A DNA stretch of 64,000 nucleotides from Fasciolopsis buskii (GCA_008360955.1 LUCM01006059.1:347927-411926), one strand, 5' to 3'; numbered from the stretch's first letter, positions 23,069 to 35,614 are shown. Made by a program: numbers and translations. The notes: generated by a model from the letters alone, not told the origin.

Positions 23069-24715
23069 TGATGGTAGGGCGTTTAAAATTTTCTCCGTTC
23101 GCCGCTCGATTGCGTGTCGGAATAACTAACGTTCAGACATCCAATCTCTTATATTAAATATTGTATCAATCTCCACAACTCCTCAAGATCCCGAGAAAGT
23201 GGTGTGAGGGACCTAACAACAACGTCTATAGGTTTCACATGTGAGTGGATCACATCCAGAAGTCCAAGTAGCAATTTTGTTAACACTACTAACAAGGTAA
23301 CATAATTCGATCATATGCTGATGTCATTGCAGATGTATGATTCTACTCAGAAACTTCCACTCCTTAGTTTTTAAATTCGGTCTACTTGACAACGAAGCGT
23401 GTAGAAAATGCCGGAGGAAATTTTTCTTCATTTATTCAGGTTGTCTTGCTGATAAACTAAAACAGTTGAATGCAAAACTGCCTTTAGAAAAATTGACTAT
23501 GGTAACATGAATGTTGTCGAATAACATCTAACCATAACGGTTTGGTGCTGGCATGGTAGCAAACACGAATGTAACACGTGATTCGTCGATATTTCGATGC
23601 TTACTTCACGTCGTTTGATCCAAACATATGCCGTTCTGTTGACGGTTTAATTGTAGAGAATATTATGATTCTAAATCATAAGAATTCAAAGACGGTACAA
23701 CAGAATGCTAAACAATCTTCTGATACTTTTATTCCCGAATATTCATTAACACGACTGAATCTACCGAATGCAAGCACACTTCACTCACTGACCCACTGAG
23801 CCACCTTAAACTAATTTGTCAGTAGCTGGAGATCAGACTTGCCTGAGGAACTTCATCGAGACGTTCCAAATTTCTGCTCATTATTCAGAATGCAGAGCAG
23901 CTCTGCACTTGCGCATTCTTTGTCCGGCTTGTTAGGAATCCCCGACGATGCAAGGTCATCGTGCCCAAACTCGGATGAGAACCCGGGACATATGATTGTG
24001 AGCTGAAAATCATGGCCGCCGGTTTGTTTGGGCTTGTTTCGGACGTATTATGATAATTCAGACACATGTGACATAGCACCTATTTGACAGCGGCTTTGCA
24101 AGAAGGCAGATCGTTGTTCGTCAGGAAGCCTAATTACGAATTTGTGTTTGATCGCTTAATCAATCGAGAATTGAGCTTTATTACTGCATGTCGAAACCCT
24201 TCCACTAAAATCACTTTTGCTCACTTATATCTCGAGATGCAAAAAATGTGGAAATCGTCTTTAAGTTTCAGCTGATCGTTGACAATGAGAACATTTTCCG
24301 CATCGTGTCTCACCCTGAGCAAAACCAACATGTACACATGGGCAATCAAGTGCACATACCTTAAAAAGAACTTTGAGCAAGTAACAACAGTGGTCTAAAT
24401 TTCACTGCAAAGACATTTAAATAAACCAGTTATAGCCTCTCAAATGATGGAGTAGGCTGAAGAACTCATCAGGATAGTTCTCTTCAAATCTCTGAGCTAT
24501 CTGACAGCCAAGTTTTATCTTCATCCTGTTTCAGTTCAAGTCCAGAACATGAGGACAGTCACACGGGTGAAACTACACGCAATTGGTTATTCTTTAGTCC
24601 GATGTTTCATTCAAATTATATGCAAAACCAAATTTAGTCTAAAAATAAACTACTCGAGTATTACTCAGTCCATAACATTTTTCCCATCAAACCATTATTT
24701 TCAAACAATCTCCAG
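23069..24715. other. unassigned DNA
   Basis: No supported feature. The plus-strand frames at 23,578-23,799 and 24,084-24,275 look protein-like, and the latter follows CACCTATTTGACAG, but neither has a donor or a recognised domain. Confidence 0.35.
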
Positions 24716-24872
24716 TATTATGTCTCAACTCCCTAGGTCCCATTTCAATAAGGTAGTTAAAATGCTCATCGACAGAGTACAAATGTGGACTGACTACGCT
24801 CGGTCTGCGCTGATAAAGCTGTTGACATCGTGGCGTTCATTGGGGAACATATACGTCACAACTCCAATTTGA
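24716..24872 (+). CDS. weak candidate terminal exon
   Basis: The acceptor TTTCAAACAATCTCCAG is followed by one base and 52 codons to TGA. The peptide (MSQLPRSHFNKVVKMLIDR, then ALIKLLTSWRSLG) is amphipathic and unrecognised. Evidence is limited to the acceptor and composition. Confidence 0.15.
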
Positions 24873-26180
24873 CAGCCTTTCAGTGACCACGGACCTATTC
24901 CTGAAATTTACTTCCACCTTCGCAACAGCTATGAAACTGAATATAATATAAAAAATAAAGGGACTCAGGACTGAAACAGTTGATTGGCCGAACACGATCT
25001 ATGAACTTTATGCAACCTAATCGGATTCGTTGTCGACACAAAGTCATTTTGTGCGGCACTTCAGTATTAGTCAACACAAGTCGCGTTTTCTTCCATTAAT
25101 TTATGCTTTCTCTGCTCCTGTGTGTGATTATTTTGCCATTTAACAAAGGAGAGATTTAAAGATCCTGAGTTGACCGGCCGCCAACCTGCAGCAGTATGTG
25201 GATTCACGTGACACGATTGCATAATGGATCACGTAGGGACCACAGTCATCACTCACGCAATGACCCATGAAGCTCTAATTGTGTTTCACACCATTCACTC
25301 AACTGTTACATGACCCGTATTTTTCACAAATCGAGAGTGCTTCTGAACTGAATTCCTTCTTACACTTTTAACAACCGTTGACCGCCCTAGTTTCTTCATA
25401 AATGCTGACTGAAATGTGCAAAATTCTGCGCTAATACAAAGACAATTAAAGGTGCAAACATCTTTTAGTTCTACTTCAGAAAAGCGCTTGTGCCCATGTG
25501 AGGGTTTCCAGATGTGGAACTTGGACGGCCGTTGGGAGATTGGAACTCACGGCTTTCTGGTTCAAACGCCGTGATGTTGACCTGACTACCATCTACAGTT
25601 ATCGTTTCAAGATGTTCTTCTTGCCACGTAACACTGTTGTACCCATGAACTTTAACCACTCTACCACAAAGAATTGTGCTCTGCATAAATCAAAATGTTC
25701 TTGAGCATTTCTAATCGAAAGCTACGTCTAACGGTCTCTCGCTGATTAGGCGATATTTGTAAGAAGTCAGCCACTTGTGAACCTTCACAGAGAAAAAATT
25801 GGAAAGGGAAAACAATTTCAAGAGCCAAGGAGACTTTAATGACAGCTTGCAGGGCAAACCGGACGAAAGACACGAGTGGCCGGGAACGACTCACATGTTC
25901 TGTCCGACTGGTGATCCACACAGTATGAATGAATGGAACAGATGGCACCTGTCAAGGAAATCATGGCAGTCATTCCATGATCAGTGGTTAAGATACTGAA
26001 TAGATTTAAGGCAGTCAACAGGTTCTCGAAATGCAAGAGAACGGAGTTTACTTGTTTAAATATATCATCTAGAATTGTTCTAACGTTGGAAAAAGATACT
26101 CAGTAAATGTTAACTAAGGTCGAGTGTGTCTGACTGCCTTAATTAATTAATTTCCAAACACCGCCAGCGGTATGGAATAG
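24873..26180. other. unassigned DNA
   Basis: No supported gene or mobile element. Confidence 0.4.
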
Positions 26181-26429
26181 AGTACGTCAAGGCAGCCGGT
26201 ATGTCGAAATGCACAGCACTTGCAAAAGTGTTCCGGAGAAACTGGGAGTAATAACGAAAACAACGCACACAAGAATTCACCTAACATGATGATCGCAAAC
26301 AAATTAGCGCGTAATCCACGTTTATTTGACGACGAATTAGTCGCCTTACATACACTGAAATATCTAGGATCGTGTGCTAAATTTGTAGATAAGAAAAAAA
26401 CCGAACAGGGCAGACCGTCAAATACCAAG
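26181..26429 (+). CDS. candidate internal exon, unknown product
   Basis: The frame is open from just after a TAG at 26,178-26,180 to a consensus 5' splice site (ACCAAG then GTAAGG at 26,430), ending in phase 0. The 3' splice site is unclear: GCACAG at 26,216 and AAGGCAG at 26,195 are options, both with weak pyrimidine tracts. The peptide is hydrophilic, Asn/Lys-rich, with MMIANKLARNPRLFDDELV followed by a Lys-rich end. I recognise no family. The strong donor and composition favour a real exon, but the poor acceptor limits confidence. Confidence 0.25.
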
Positions 26430-26741
26430 GTAAGGCCGACGAGCAAATAAAAGGTTAAATACCAAACGGTTTGGAGAGGGATAAAATGACAGAAGGCTAG
26501 GGCGTATGCGTGAGTGTCGACAATGATGCATGCCTACTGAGTTATAGTGCCCGGAGTACCGGACCAAAGCAGTGCTTTGGACAGTAACCATGGCTCCGAA
26601 TTGAAAATATGATGTGATATGCGCCGGCCAGATTACCAAAATTTGCTGGCGGCGATAATTTAATTAAGTGTGGTGTCAGAGTTGAGTTGTTCAGTTGGTA
26701 TGTGTTAGCTCATGAAATCATCCATTGTGACGTCAACGTTC

Positions 26742-27135
26742 AACTCACCATTAAGAAACTATTGGAGCACTGTAAAACTTTCATTTTTTCAGGAATAATC
26801 AGCAGTGCATATCCACCACTCCCGAACTGGGACGCGAACCTAGAACGAAGTCATCTATCAATGAGGGTCGACAGCTCTGCGCCTGTGGTCCGTGGCCATG
26901 AAAATCGGTAACAGATAAGTGCAACACCATATGGTTAAGTTCAGTAAACCGTTGGGAGTCTGCCCGGTGGCGTAATGACTAAGGCGTTCCGCCCCAAATC
27001 GTTCTTCCCGGGTTCACGTTCCCGTTCGGGCATGGTGAATATGTAACGCTGATAATTTCTAACAATAATGAAACAACTGCGCAGGACTTCAGTGGTTTCT
27101 TCATAGTGATTTGAGCTTTGATATCGCATCACTTA
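26742..27135 (+). mobile_element. hammerhead SINE, copy B, head-to-head rearranged
   Basis: Two pieces of the same family abut. The first, about 26,742-26,846, is antisense and holds the body and B box, including a decayed antisense hammerhead with stem I GCACTG/CAGTGC intact. The second, about 26,847-27,135, is sense and runs leader, tRNA-like head and body. In the sense part the A box is TGGCGTAATGAC at 26,968-26,979 and the B box GGTTCACGTTC at 27,011-27,021. The switch lies inside AGAACGAAGTCATC, at the point where the leader block begins in copy A's sense part. Together they could form an inverted dimer. Both ribozyme cores carry substitutions, so this is an old copy. Confidence 0.75.
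27034..27095 (+). ncRNA. decayed hammerhead ribozyme, SINE copy B
   Basis: The core reads CTGATAA (27,049-27,055), with GAAAC at 27,070-27,074. The change of the invariant G in CTGATGA and the loss of stem I pairing indicate an inactive relic. Confidence 0.6.
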
Positions 27136-28883
27136 CAAATATTTTGTGATGATTCACAGTCGTCTAACCAGAACACAGTCATCTGACCTCATTTCATGAA
27201 ATTCAACGACTTTGATGAAAGATAGAGAGCAAATGTACAGAAATATGCTAATGCTAACAAATTCTAAATGGGATTGGTTTTATCAATTTTTTCGCTACAT
27301 AGACTACTCACAGTTAGCCTTGCGTCAACTGCAGGTATTATCCTTGGGTTTCCTGAAACGTAGTTCGCTTTAGGTATGCTAAGCTTCGAGCCGCTGGATT
27401 GTGTCGATTCGATAAATCCAATTTTAGGTTTTGTCTCAACGAAATTATTTTCAACATACCGCATTTTCGTGGCCACGAGCACTAAAAACTGGGTTAGAAT
27501 TTGGTTTGAAACCACTTGTGCAGCAAAAAGGGCAACTTATGCACTTATTGCCGTTACATGTAAGTATGAAAGTCACACAAAGTGTACATATTCTGTCCTA
27601 ATGAGTTTCTATCAAACTATTCAATAACTAATGATGTGGAACTTTTGATGTGTAGTTACTTACTGATTGTCTTGGAGGAAATCTTCAATATATGCGAGCG
27701 CAAAAGCTTTTTCGCCACACTAACTAGTCTGGGCTTTTCAACCTATCAAAAACTGTCTCGCTGGAAATACTCCAACTGCAAACGATCGGCCAAATTGTTT
27801 GACCATGAGGAATTATCGTCAAAAACCAATTTTTAGCTAATGCGCGTAGCTGCATTTGTTCCACCCAGTTAAACAAGGCAGAAGATCCCAATAATATTTT
27901 TATCTTGCCTTGTTTCAACCCCGTGGCAAAACGGTTGATCGTGTACCCATTTCCTCGCGTCAGAGAAAGCGAATGAATGATCCACGTGTAGTTCACAGAT
28001 AGCTATCATCATGGAACTAGGAAACGTATTGGAAGTTTTTATACAGCCGGTCACGTGGATCGTTGCATGTATGAAAACTGGTGCACAATAAGCCAAATAA
28101 AATACAAGCTGGCAAACAAGCTTACTTTCGGTGATTTGTACTTATGCACTAAATCAAAATATATTGGGAAAATTATTAAGGAATCGGATCAGCCAGATAA
28201 AAGTATAGGTGAAAGAATCAATCAACAATGCACTGGTTTCACACAACACGAATTAACCATACCGTGAATGTGATGCAAGTATTTCGTTCACGTTCAATAA
28301 TGTAGTCCCACAAGTTGTCGTATCTCGAACACAGTGGAAGCTGCTGCATTCCGTTTTCACAATCTTCCACTGTACGCTCTAAAACAATATGTAGTTGCCG
28401 TTCTTATTCCCTGACCCACCTGCCACTCCAGTGAAAACCCTAGACCAGACAGGCATTGAAACAACACGTTCATCCACGTTCGGGTTACGCATAGAATATC
28501 ATCAATCGCTTTTCCACCCACATTTTCATCTGAAAGTCCAATCCTTTAAAATTTCTCCTAGTGCACTATGGAAAGAGTTGGAGTCACTGAAAATTGGCTA
28601 GTTCCTTCAACTTACGTGTTTTGCAGTGTGCTCAATGAGAATCTTCAGAAATTTTGGGAGCTCAGATGCTAGCGAATAAAGCAAGCATCCGAAATGGCAA
28701 GAGAGAGAATACTGAGTGGATGCAATAGGACCGAGTAAACAACACACGAGGAACATCGGTATTCCCAGTGGGATCGAAACAACCAAATACAGACGAGAAA
28801 CGGGAAGGTTCACACCGGTTAATATTCACTGGTCGATGAGAAACATGGCAGGTTTCGAACCTACAGATGATAAAGGAAACACG
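27136..28883. other. unassigned DNA
   Basis: No firm feature. The plus-strand frame ending 28,267 follows TTTTTATACAG and reads plausibly, but has no donor. A strong palindromic B-box-like GGTTTCGAACC lies at 28,851-28,861, just before the next module. Confidence 0.35.
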
Positions 28884-28950
28884 GTGCAGAGTGGCGCAGT
28901 TAGTTCCCAGGACGTTGCAAGATCAGTAGGACTGTGGGGATGATCCCTGT
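28884..28950 (+). mobile_element. initiator-Met-tRNA-like module (SINE relic)
   Basis: TGCAGAGTGGCGCAGTTAG (A box TGGCGCAGTTAG at 28,892-28,903) closely resembles the 5' half of initiator-methionine tRNA. A degenerate B box (GGGGATGATCC, about 28,936) lies at tRNA spacing. The anticodon and acceptor stems are not formed, so it is a SINE head or pseudo-tRNA. Confidence 0.35.
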
Positions 28951-31900
28951 GGAAATTCCAACTGCGGTGAAAACGTGTGAATAGACAAATAGCCGATATA
29001 ATAAGACCAGACAACATTTGATTTAATGCAAAAGCAAATGGAGGGTAAAGGGATCGACATATCACCGAACAACATGGGAACCACGCTCAGTAAACTCAGG
29101 GAAGTGAGAAGAGACTTCAGTATGGAAATATGGTGTTGGTGACCATGCGAAATACTACTAATATTTGAGAAAATGGCATTTCAAAACTAACTGCATTGCG
29201 ACTAATAATAAATGACTTGTTTGAAGCAATGACCATTGCACACTTTTCTACGGAACAAATAAACCAATAAAGGTTATGCTAACGAGTATATGGCTCACCA
29301 AAAGTCGCGGCTTATCTATCGTTATTGAGTCGCATATCCTGGAATGCCTTTTCAAAGAGTATGATGTCAAAAGTGGAGTAACAATTCGCGACATTTTATA
29401 GACATTTCAAAATGGGTTACTTTGAAGGAAAGTCTTGAAGGATTCTGGGTACTCGAATTTTTCAGATCTAGGTTAAGTCGACTAATTTACACAATTCTCA
29501 GTCACGGCTCTGTGATCATCTTGAACATTTCTACCTTCACTGGTTCAAATAACTTTAAAAAGATAATCCTAATTACCAGCTTTTTAAATCACCTTGATCT
29601 TAAATTTCATAATATGAAGTTTACTAAACCAGTCCCGATATTATTACAATGTTGCTAGGACGTAAGGACGAAAACCCAGTTTTACTTCGACAGATAAGTA
29701 CTCATATGAGGTTAAAAGTGGACGCAATAAGACTTTGCGCCAAAGGACAACGAATAAAACGGGATTGAATTCAGTGATTTCTATTCCAGGATCGACAGCC
29801 TACGTAAACTGCCACAGAAATTCAAGGCACTGACACAGAGAAGTCGTCGACCCACGTACGTTCCCCATCCAAACTGCTTCCTCATATGCGGATTCTACTG
29901 AATGATGAGATGTTTCTCGGCCAATCGTCCACTACTTTGTTTTATTCGACACGTCATTCACCCAGATTCTGTGATCACTTATCACATGGTTCTAACTTGG
30001 CCTTGTTTGTCGAAACCACGACACTTAGGCTGACTGCCATGTAAGATGGCCTGAGTAAACTGATCGGTAATGCTGGTGACAGAATTACCTCATTGATATC
30101 GCAATTCAGCTGAGGCTACCTCTTTATCTTTGTGTGAAAATCAGACGAGCTACTTTTTTAGCGGCCGGTTAACAATAAATGTTTATTGTCTCCTAACCAA
30201 GCTGGTGTGATATCGAGTGCTTTGTCATGATTGTTTTGTTCAAGTCGCTGTGAGCTGAAGTAAAGTCATTCAATACCATCACACGACGGTGAAATCAGAG
30301 GAATGTTAGTGACATAACACTCCTTTGTTGGGCTAACTGGACGGGCAATTTGTACAGCATCCAAAGGCGGAAGTGTTTGTTTCTATTACAGTTTCTGCTA
30401 CAGTAGTGTACCATCGAGGAATAGAAGGTCAAGTTTCTAGATACTGACGGAAATGGTTTACCTAAGGTTATTACAAGCAATGTAATCTATACTGCGGTAG
30501 ATCAGGACAGCGTAACAAGAACGAAACGAGGGTAGGGGGCTCAAACTGATCGCCTCTTATTACGTCTCCATTTTCTATCATTTTCAGGGTTACCAAGATA
30601 AGGCAGACAAGGTGGGCCCTGAAGACCGCAGTTCGGTAGACCAAAAGGTGTCTTCTACTAAAAAGTGATCAAACGTACTAAAGGACGGAATTCCAAATGT
30701 CCTGCCAACCATATGAACACTGACAATCCTATCGTCTGCGACTCATCACACATTCCATTCTATCGTGTTGTGGATTCCCACCGTGTTCATGTGCCGTGTA
30801 CATCTTGGGATTGATCAAAGCATTTTATGCACCCAAAAACAGTTGATGCTTTATCCAATCCGATTTTGTTATCGTGCTATAATCTGTCTGATTGTGTTGC
30901 AGTGTTTGGAATGTTAACTACTGCACAGCAAAATCATCTTTCCTTTTGTTACAAAGTTTTGGCTCAATTCAAACAATAGACTTCTGAGAACAGAATCTTG
31001 ATTATTGTTTCTATTGGAAAGAAAATTAGGAAAAACTGAGCAATCACAAGTACTGAAAGTTCTCGAGGAAGCATTGAAAGTTGTTAGAATAACTAGGACA
31101 ATGGGGAGATGGATGTTGACGGCTGTGAAACATGAGTGTGAGTCTGAGCACTAGAAGGAAGACAATATGGTCCAAATACAATCCAGTAGACCTATAGCAT
31201 CGTGAAGGATCGACCCAGCAAATCTGTTAGTCAATCGTTTCTTTTAGTTCCAGAAATGATTGCAATTTATGTAATATTGAGAGGATCACAGACCTCAGAA
31301 AATATTATATTAGGATAGGATCAGCACAAACCCGACAGATATTCGTCGAGCGAGAACCAATATCCAGATCAACGGTTTGTTCCAAGTAGTTGTGTGGCTG
31401 ACCACAACATTGTCTAAACTTTATGTACAACCGATTTTCAAAGTCAAAATAATTGACAAATAATTGAAATTTATGTGTTGACCGAAATGGTTTTAGGTTA
31501 TGAAATACCGAGCGTTGCTTTTGTAAACACAAAGATATCCTATCTAGTTGCACTCCACTTCTGAATCAAAGTAAAACCGGCCAAGCAACTCAAGTTACAA
31601 ACCTGGACGAATTAGTCTGTCACTAGTGCCAGATGTGATGTCACACCAAAGAGGTCTGCAACAAAAACAGCTTGATAGTTGGCAGAAAACAGCTCATACC
31701 AAAATACACTTCACACCTGGTCATATCGCTGACAGTAAGGGCACAGTTCAGTCCGTTTCAGTATTGATTCGGGACGAAGCAACAAACAATAGTAAACCCC
31801 AAGTTTGAGAACTCAAGAGGAAGCGCAACTCAAGTGCAAACTGGGCTTCATCGGTTCACGTGCAGTTCAGTAGTTAGATCAGAAGTAGTTAAAGAACCCT

Positions 31901-32011
31901 TAGGCTTTTGGAAAAAGTCTACCTTCAAAATAGGGTCAACTGAATCCTGTACGGTTGCACTGAGAAATTCTGACTAACTGACTTCCGTTCAGAACGATGC
32001 TCTCTCCCTTG
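28951..32011. other. unassigned DNA
   Basis: About 3 kb with no recognised gene, mobile element domain or tandem repeat. Confidence 0.45.
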
Positions 32012-32063
32012 ATATACATATGCATATATATATTATATATTGTATGTTATATATTATATATGT
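32012..32063. repeat. TATA-rich imperfect dinucleotide run
   Basis: Alternating ATAT with interruptions, adjoining the 3' side of the minus-strand hammerhead. It may mark an insertion edge. Confidence 0.8.
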
Positions 32064-32077
32064 GGATGAATTAATGT

Positions 32078-32140
32078 CTTTCAGGAAGCATGCTACCGGT
32101 TTCGGGGTTATTGCCGCTCATCAGGCATGTGTCCGGTACT
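32078..32140 (-). ncRNA. hammerhead ribozyme (type I) of Penelope-terminal type
   Basis: On the minus strand: CTGATGA (complement of 32,118-32,124), stem II GCGG-CAATAA-CCCC with one C/C mismatch, then GAAAC (complement of 32,099-32,103). Stem III is the loopless palindrome ACCGGT (32,095-32,100). Stem I pairs CATGC with GCATG, extended beyond an internal loop by GGA/TCC. Predicted cleavage is after GUA, between 32,094 and 32,093. All invariant core bases are present. Hammerheads with such a minimal, self-complementary stem III are described in the terminal repeats of Penelope-like elements, so this probably marks a solo PLE terminus. It is unlike the SINE ribozyme in stems II and III. Confidence 0.75.
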
Positions 32141-32238
32141 CCAGTGTAACTTAGTCTACATAGTTAAGCACTCCGGTTGCAAGTCCTCACCATAGTCTCC
32201 TAGAGATATAGAAACGTGAATGGATCAGAAATCTGTCC

Positions 32239-32482
32239 TTGGGATCACAACTGTGATCGCTATTAGTCCTGGGTGAGTTAGGGACTGCCAACTTACAAAA
32301 CAAAGGTTCTGTAAGCAAAAGGTGGTATGCTTCTAGGCAGTAGTACGTACATGAATAAACAGAGCCACGGAACCTTATTACCGACTAAAAATACACCATC
32401 TTGTGCTCCCAGCGCTGTCGTTCTGCAGGCTGACAGTACCTAACCCACACAGGACTAGTAGGGGTCACAGTTGTGATCCCAA
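32239..32482. repeat. inverted repeat, two 51-bp arms
   Basis: Arm 1 (32,239-32,289) and the reverse complement of arm 2 (32,432-32,482) agree at about 44 of 51 positions by eye, both starting TTGGGATCACAACTGTGA. They enclose 142 bp with no coding signal. The arms lie about 100 bp from the PLE-type hammerhead, so they may belong to the same terminal repeat. Confidence 0.75.
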
Positions 32483-34184
32483 AAACGGATTCCTAACCCA
32501 TACACGCTCCTTTTATACAAACAAGGATCTGGTTAGAGTTTATATTTATATATATATACCAGTTCAGTGCAACCTTAGCTCAGTAAATGAACCAGTGAGA
32601 CAGTTCGATGCTATCCTCTTGGTACCGTCACACTTTCTGATTTTTGTCGAACGCTGCATTTTCCAGTTGTGTGGGTCTCGTCAAACTTCGACTCATAAGA
32701 CATGACAGTCTATTACCGAGGCTTAAATTTCGTTGTTGTTGGTTCTCCATCCGATAAAGTTTACCTGTGCAAATAAGCACAAGGAGAAGCGTGGTGTCAT
32801 TTTACACTTTCATGGCGTCTAACAAAATTTACTGATTTATTTACACAGAACACTTGTCTGGTATTGTTACTGTGACTTAGACAGTCACCCCCCAAACTAG
32901 ACGTTTCGAAGAAACTAGTCACAGGTTTAAATAGCCGTGTTTAATGTACACGTGTTTGTTTTACCTCGGTCAACAACGCAAACAACTGTTTGTTTTAACC
33001 AAGTCGGCTGTGCTGCCGTGCGCGTTGGAACAGCTTGTCAGCAGATCGACAGGAGATGCAATATTCCAAATATCACTATCCGTAAAATTGCGCCGATTCG
33101 GTCCTACAGTCGTAGTCGTGACTACTTGCAGATACGGGCGAACTTGTTATGCTGCAGTTCCTTGAAAACACCAAATTGTTTGCGAACGTGTGAGAGTTGC
33201 AACATAGTAGGAGAGTGAATTCAATTAGATTTCATCAAATGTTTGTTTCCTTTGCAATCAGAATGGGCCAGTGAAACTCAAAAAACAAAAAGGTGCGTAA
33301 ACGGTTATTCAAGTTTACTTAGGTGACTGGCTTCTCTCTTGAAATAACTAGTCTGCGATTTTGTGTAATAAATCCTGGAAAATTAAAAAAATGGCTCTGA
33401 ATTGAATCAGTATAGAGTGAGAAAAATAGATACATATATGCTCATCGTGTAACAGTTTCACAAGTGCAAATCTTTTAACAGTAATGAAAAGGCAATTGGA
33501 AATTTGGACACTTAGGGCATTCACTGTGTTAGTATCACTTTAAAACTTATAAGAATTAAAACACCGCGTTGATTTGCTGATATACTCAGTACGTAACTGT
33601 TTTATGCTATTTTTCATAACCTGATGAGAGTCTTTATTCACTTCGCTCAATGAGAGATGAATACTCCGCCAACTGAGTGACTCTATTGATCAGAAAGTAG
33701 TAGCACCTCTAAAACAAACCGTAAATCAGTGCTCAGTGCATCAAAGTACCATCCACTAACAGCCAACGTGATCAAGTTTCATTCGCTTACTTCTACATGT
33801 CATGCCTTACAGCTAATGACAAACCCGAATGACATCGGTCCTGGGGAACAAGGAGCAAAGGACTCGCTAACAGCGTGCACGTCCCAGGTGTAAAAGGTGA
33901 AGCATGTTCAGTACAAGAATTAATAACCACAACCCTTGAAATGAACTGAGTAAATGAACAGATTTCTAAGATGTCAACGGAGAGTGTACTAATTAGTGTA
34001 TTCCCAGTTTTGAATTTAGTTCCCATTGATAGGTCTTAGGCAAGTTGCAATTTAACGACGTTCATATAGTCTTCATATTTTATGCTGATGCATTTTGGTT
34101 AAGACTGGATAATACATTAAATAGTATCCCTCGTTCCCGCAATCAAAATAGCCCAGTTAATATGCCGAATCCATTCCGGGATGG
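32483..34184. other. unassigned DNA
   Basis: Only a short TATATA run near 32,541-32,560. No gene recognised. Confidence 0.45.
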
Positions 34185-34382
34185 TCCTATGTAGTAGTAA
34201 TAGTAGCGGCAGTAGTAGTAGCAGTGCTCGTAACGGCAGTAGTAATAATAGTAGTGGTAGTAAAGTTAGCAGTAATATTAGTGGTAGCATTGGTGGCAGA
34301 AGCAACACCAATAGTAACAGTAATATTATTAGTGACAGGAAAAGTAGTAATAGTAGTAGTAGTAGTAGTAGCAGTAGTAGTT
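34185..34382. repeat. long degenerate AGT triplet array
   Basis: About 200 bp of AGT/AGC/AAT units with many substitutions. It yields a Ser/Asn-rich frame on the plus strand and a poly-Leu frame on the minus strand; both are translation of the repeat. Confidence 0.95.
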
Positions 34383-35023
34383 TAATCACGGTCGCTCTTG
34401 TCGCAACGGACTACTTACTGTTAAGCATTCAGTGCTTTAAGCTCAGAAGGCTTATAAATAGATCAAACAATAAGGTCCAGACTTATCTCAGCAGAGCAGA
34501 CATTTCAAAGTCAACGGTTTCGGAAATTTATGCACCAGGGGAAAGTTATCTGCTTACAACCCAAGCATAATCAAAAAGCATTTGCACAATGAATAGAACG
34601 AAAATCATGATTAGAAAGACTCGCATTGAGATAGGAAATTATGTTCAGAACACAACAGTATTCCATCGACGAGGATAGCAGCACAATCTGATTCAGTCAA
34701 TGTTTTAATTTCATTCAGTTGTCCGTTTAGACTTTTTCCTTCTGGCCTATTTATACTGAGCTTTTATTATCCCAAACGGTAAAATCTATCATATTTAAAC
34801 TACCTGCGTTCTACCTGATTTCTTTCTGCCGCTTTCGGCCTAACAGGGTTTTTCTATCACTTTCCTTTCTTTTGTCCATGTTTATTCTTTCTGACGACCG
34901 AGCAAAATTTGTAACTAGAATGTGAATTTTAAAGGTTCATTCACTGTAAACTGTATACGTTTATGAAATCCTAGTGTGCATTTGCTTGATATTTTGTCCT
35001 AACGACATACTTTGATATGTGGA
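34383..35023. other. unassigned DNA
   Basis: Nothing recognised. Confidence 0.4.
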
Positions 35024-35130
35024 TGTTTGCATGTGCACACATGTATGGATGTATGATGTATGCATGTATGTATGTATATATGTATGTATGTATGTTAGAT
35101 GTATATGTATACGTATGTATGTGTACGTAC
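35024..35130. repeat. ATGT tetranucleotide array
   Basis: Imperfect ATGT/GTAT tandem units, about 100 bp, the source of a Met/Tyr/Val-rich frame at 35,019-35,216. Confidence 0.9.
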
Positions 35131-35447
35131 CGCGTATTTCGGCTTACCTGAGTAAAATGTCACCTATTTTTTCAAACTTATTAGATTGGGTGGGGGCGAG
35201 GGCAGATAAGGGATAGACTGCTTATTTGAATGTAGACTAGAAAAAAAAATCTAAGCAGAACAGTTGTTAACAAATTTTGTTGATTTGCTTTTGCAAATGC
35301 ATGTCCCAATTCAACTTGGAGGTTATGGAACACGGAACTGAGTTTGTTTTCAATTCCGAAATAGCTTTTTTTCGCCAACGGCCTTACTGTAAGCACACAC
35401 AATCGTATTCCACCGTTTGTTTCAAATGAACATTTGTTTCAATGCAG

Positions 35448-35614
35448 ATTCACACCAGAATGTGAAATTGAGTTACACTGATTGTCTACTTTTTTTCGAC
35501 ATTATCGTCTGCAACGGAACTTTGACAAATTGCCCTAAACGCATTTTCTCTCGTATGGACGATTTGAGATATACTGGGCAGGATGATCCGATATGCGAAC
35601 TACGTGCTTTATAA
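35448..35614 (+). CDS. candidate terminal exon, Cys-rich
   Basis: A strong acceptor (CATTTGTTTCAATGCAG) is followed by two bases and a 54-codon open frame to TAA. The peptide has four cysteines (DCLLFFDIIVCNGTLTNCP and PICELRAL), which could suit a small secreted or disulfide-bonded domain. No family is recognised and no upstream exon is assigned. The acceptor is among the best in the window. Confidence 0.22.

Noticed and set aside
24455..24500. CTGATGA on the minus strand
   Set aside because: No GAAA or pairing flanks.
34117..34570. Leu-rich and Ser-rich frames on opposite strands
   Set aside because: Both are translations of the degenerate AGT array; no motif beyond low complexity.
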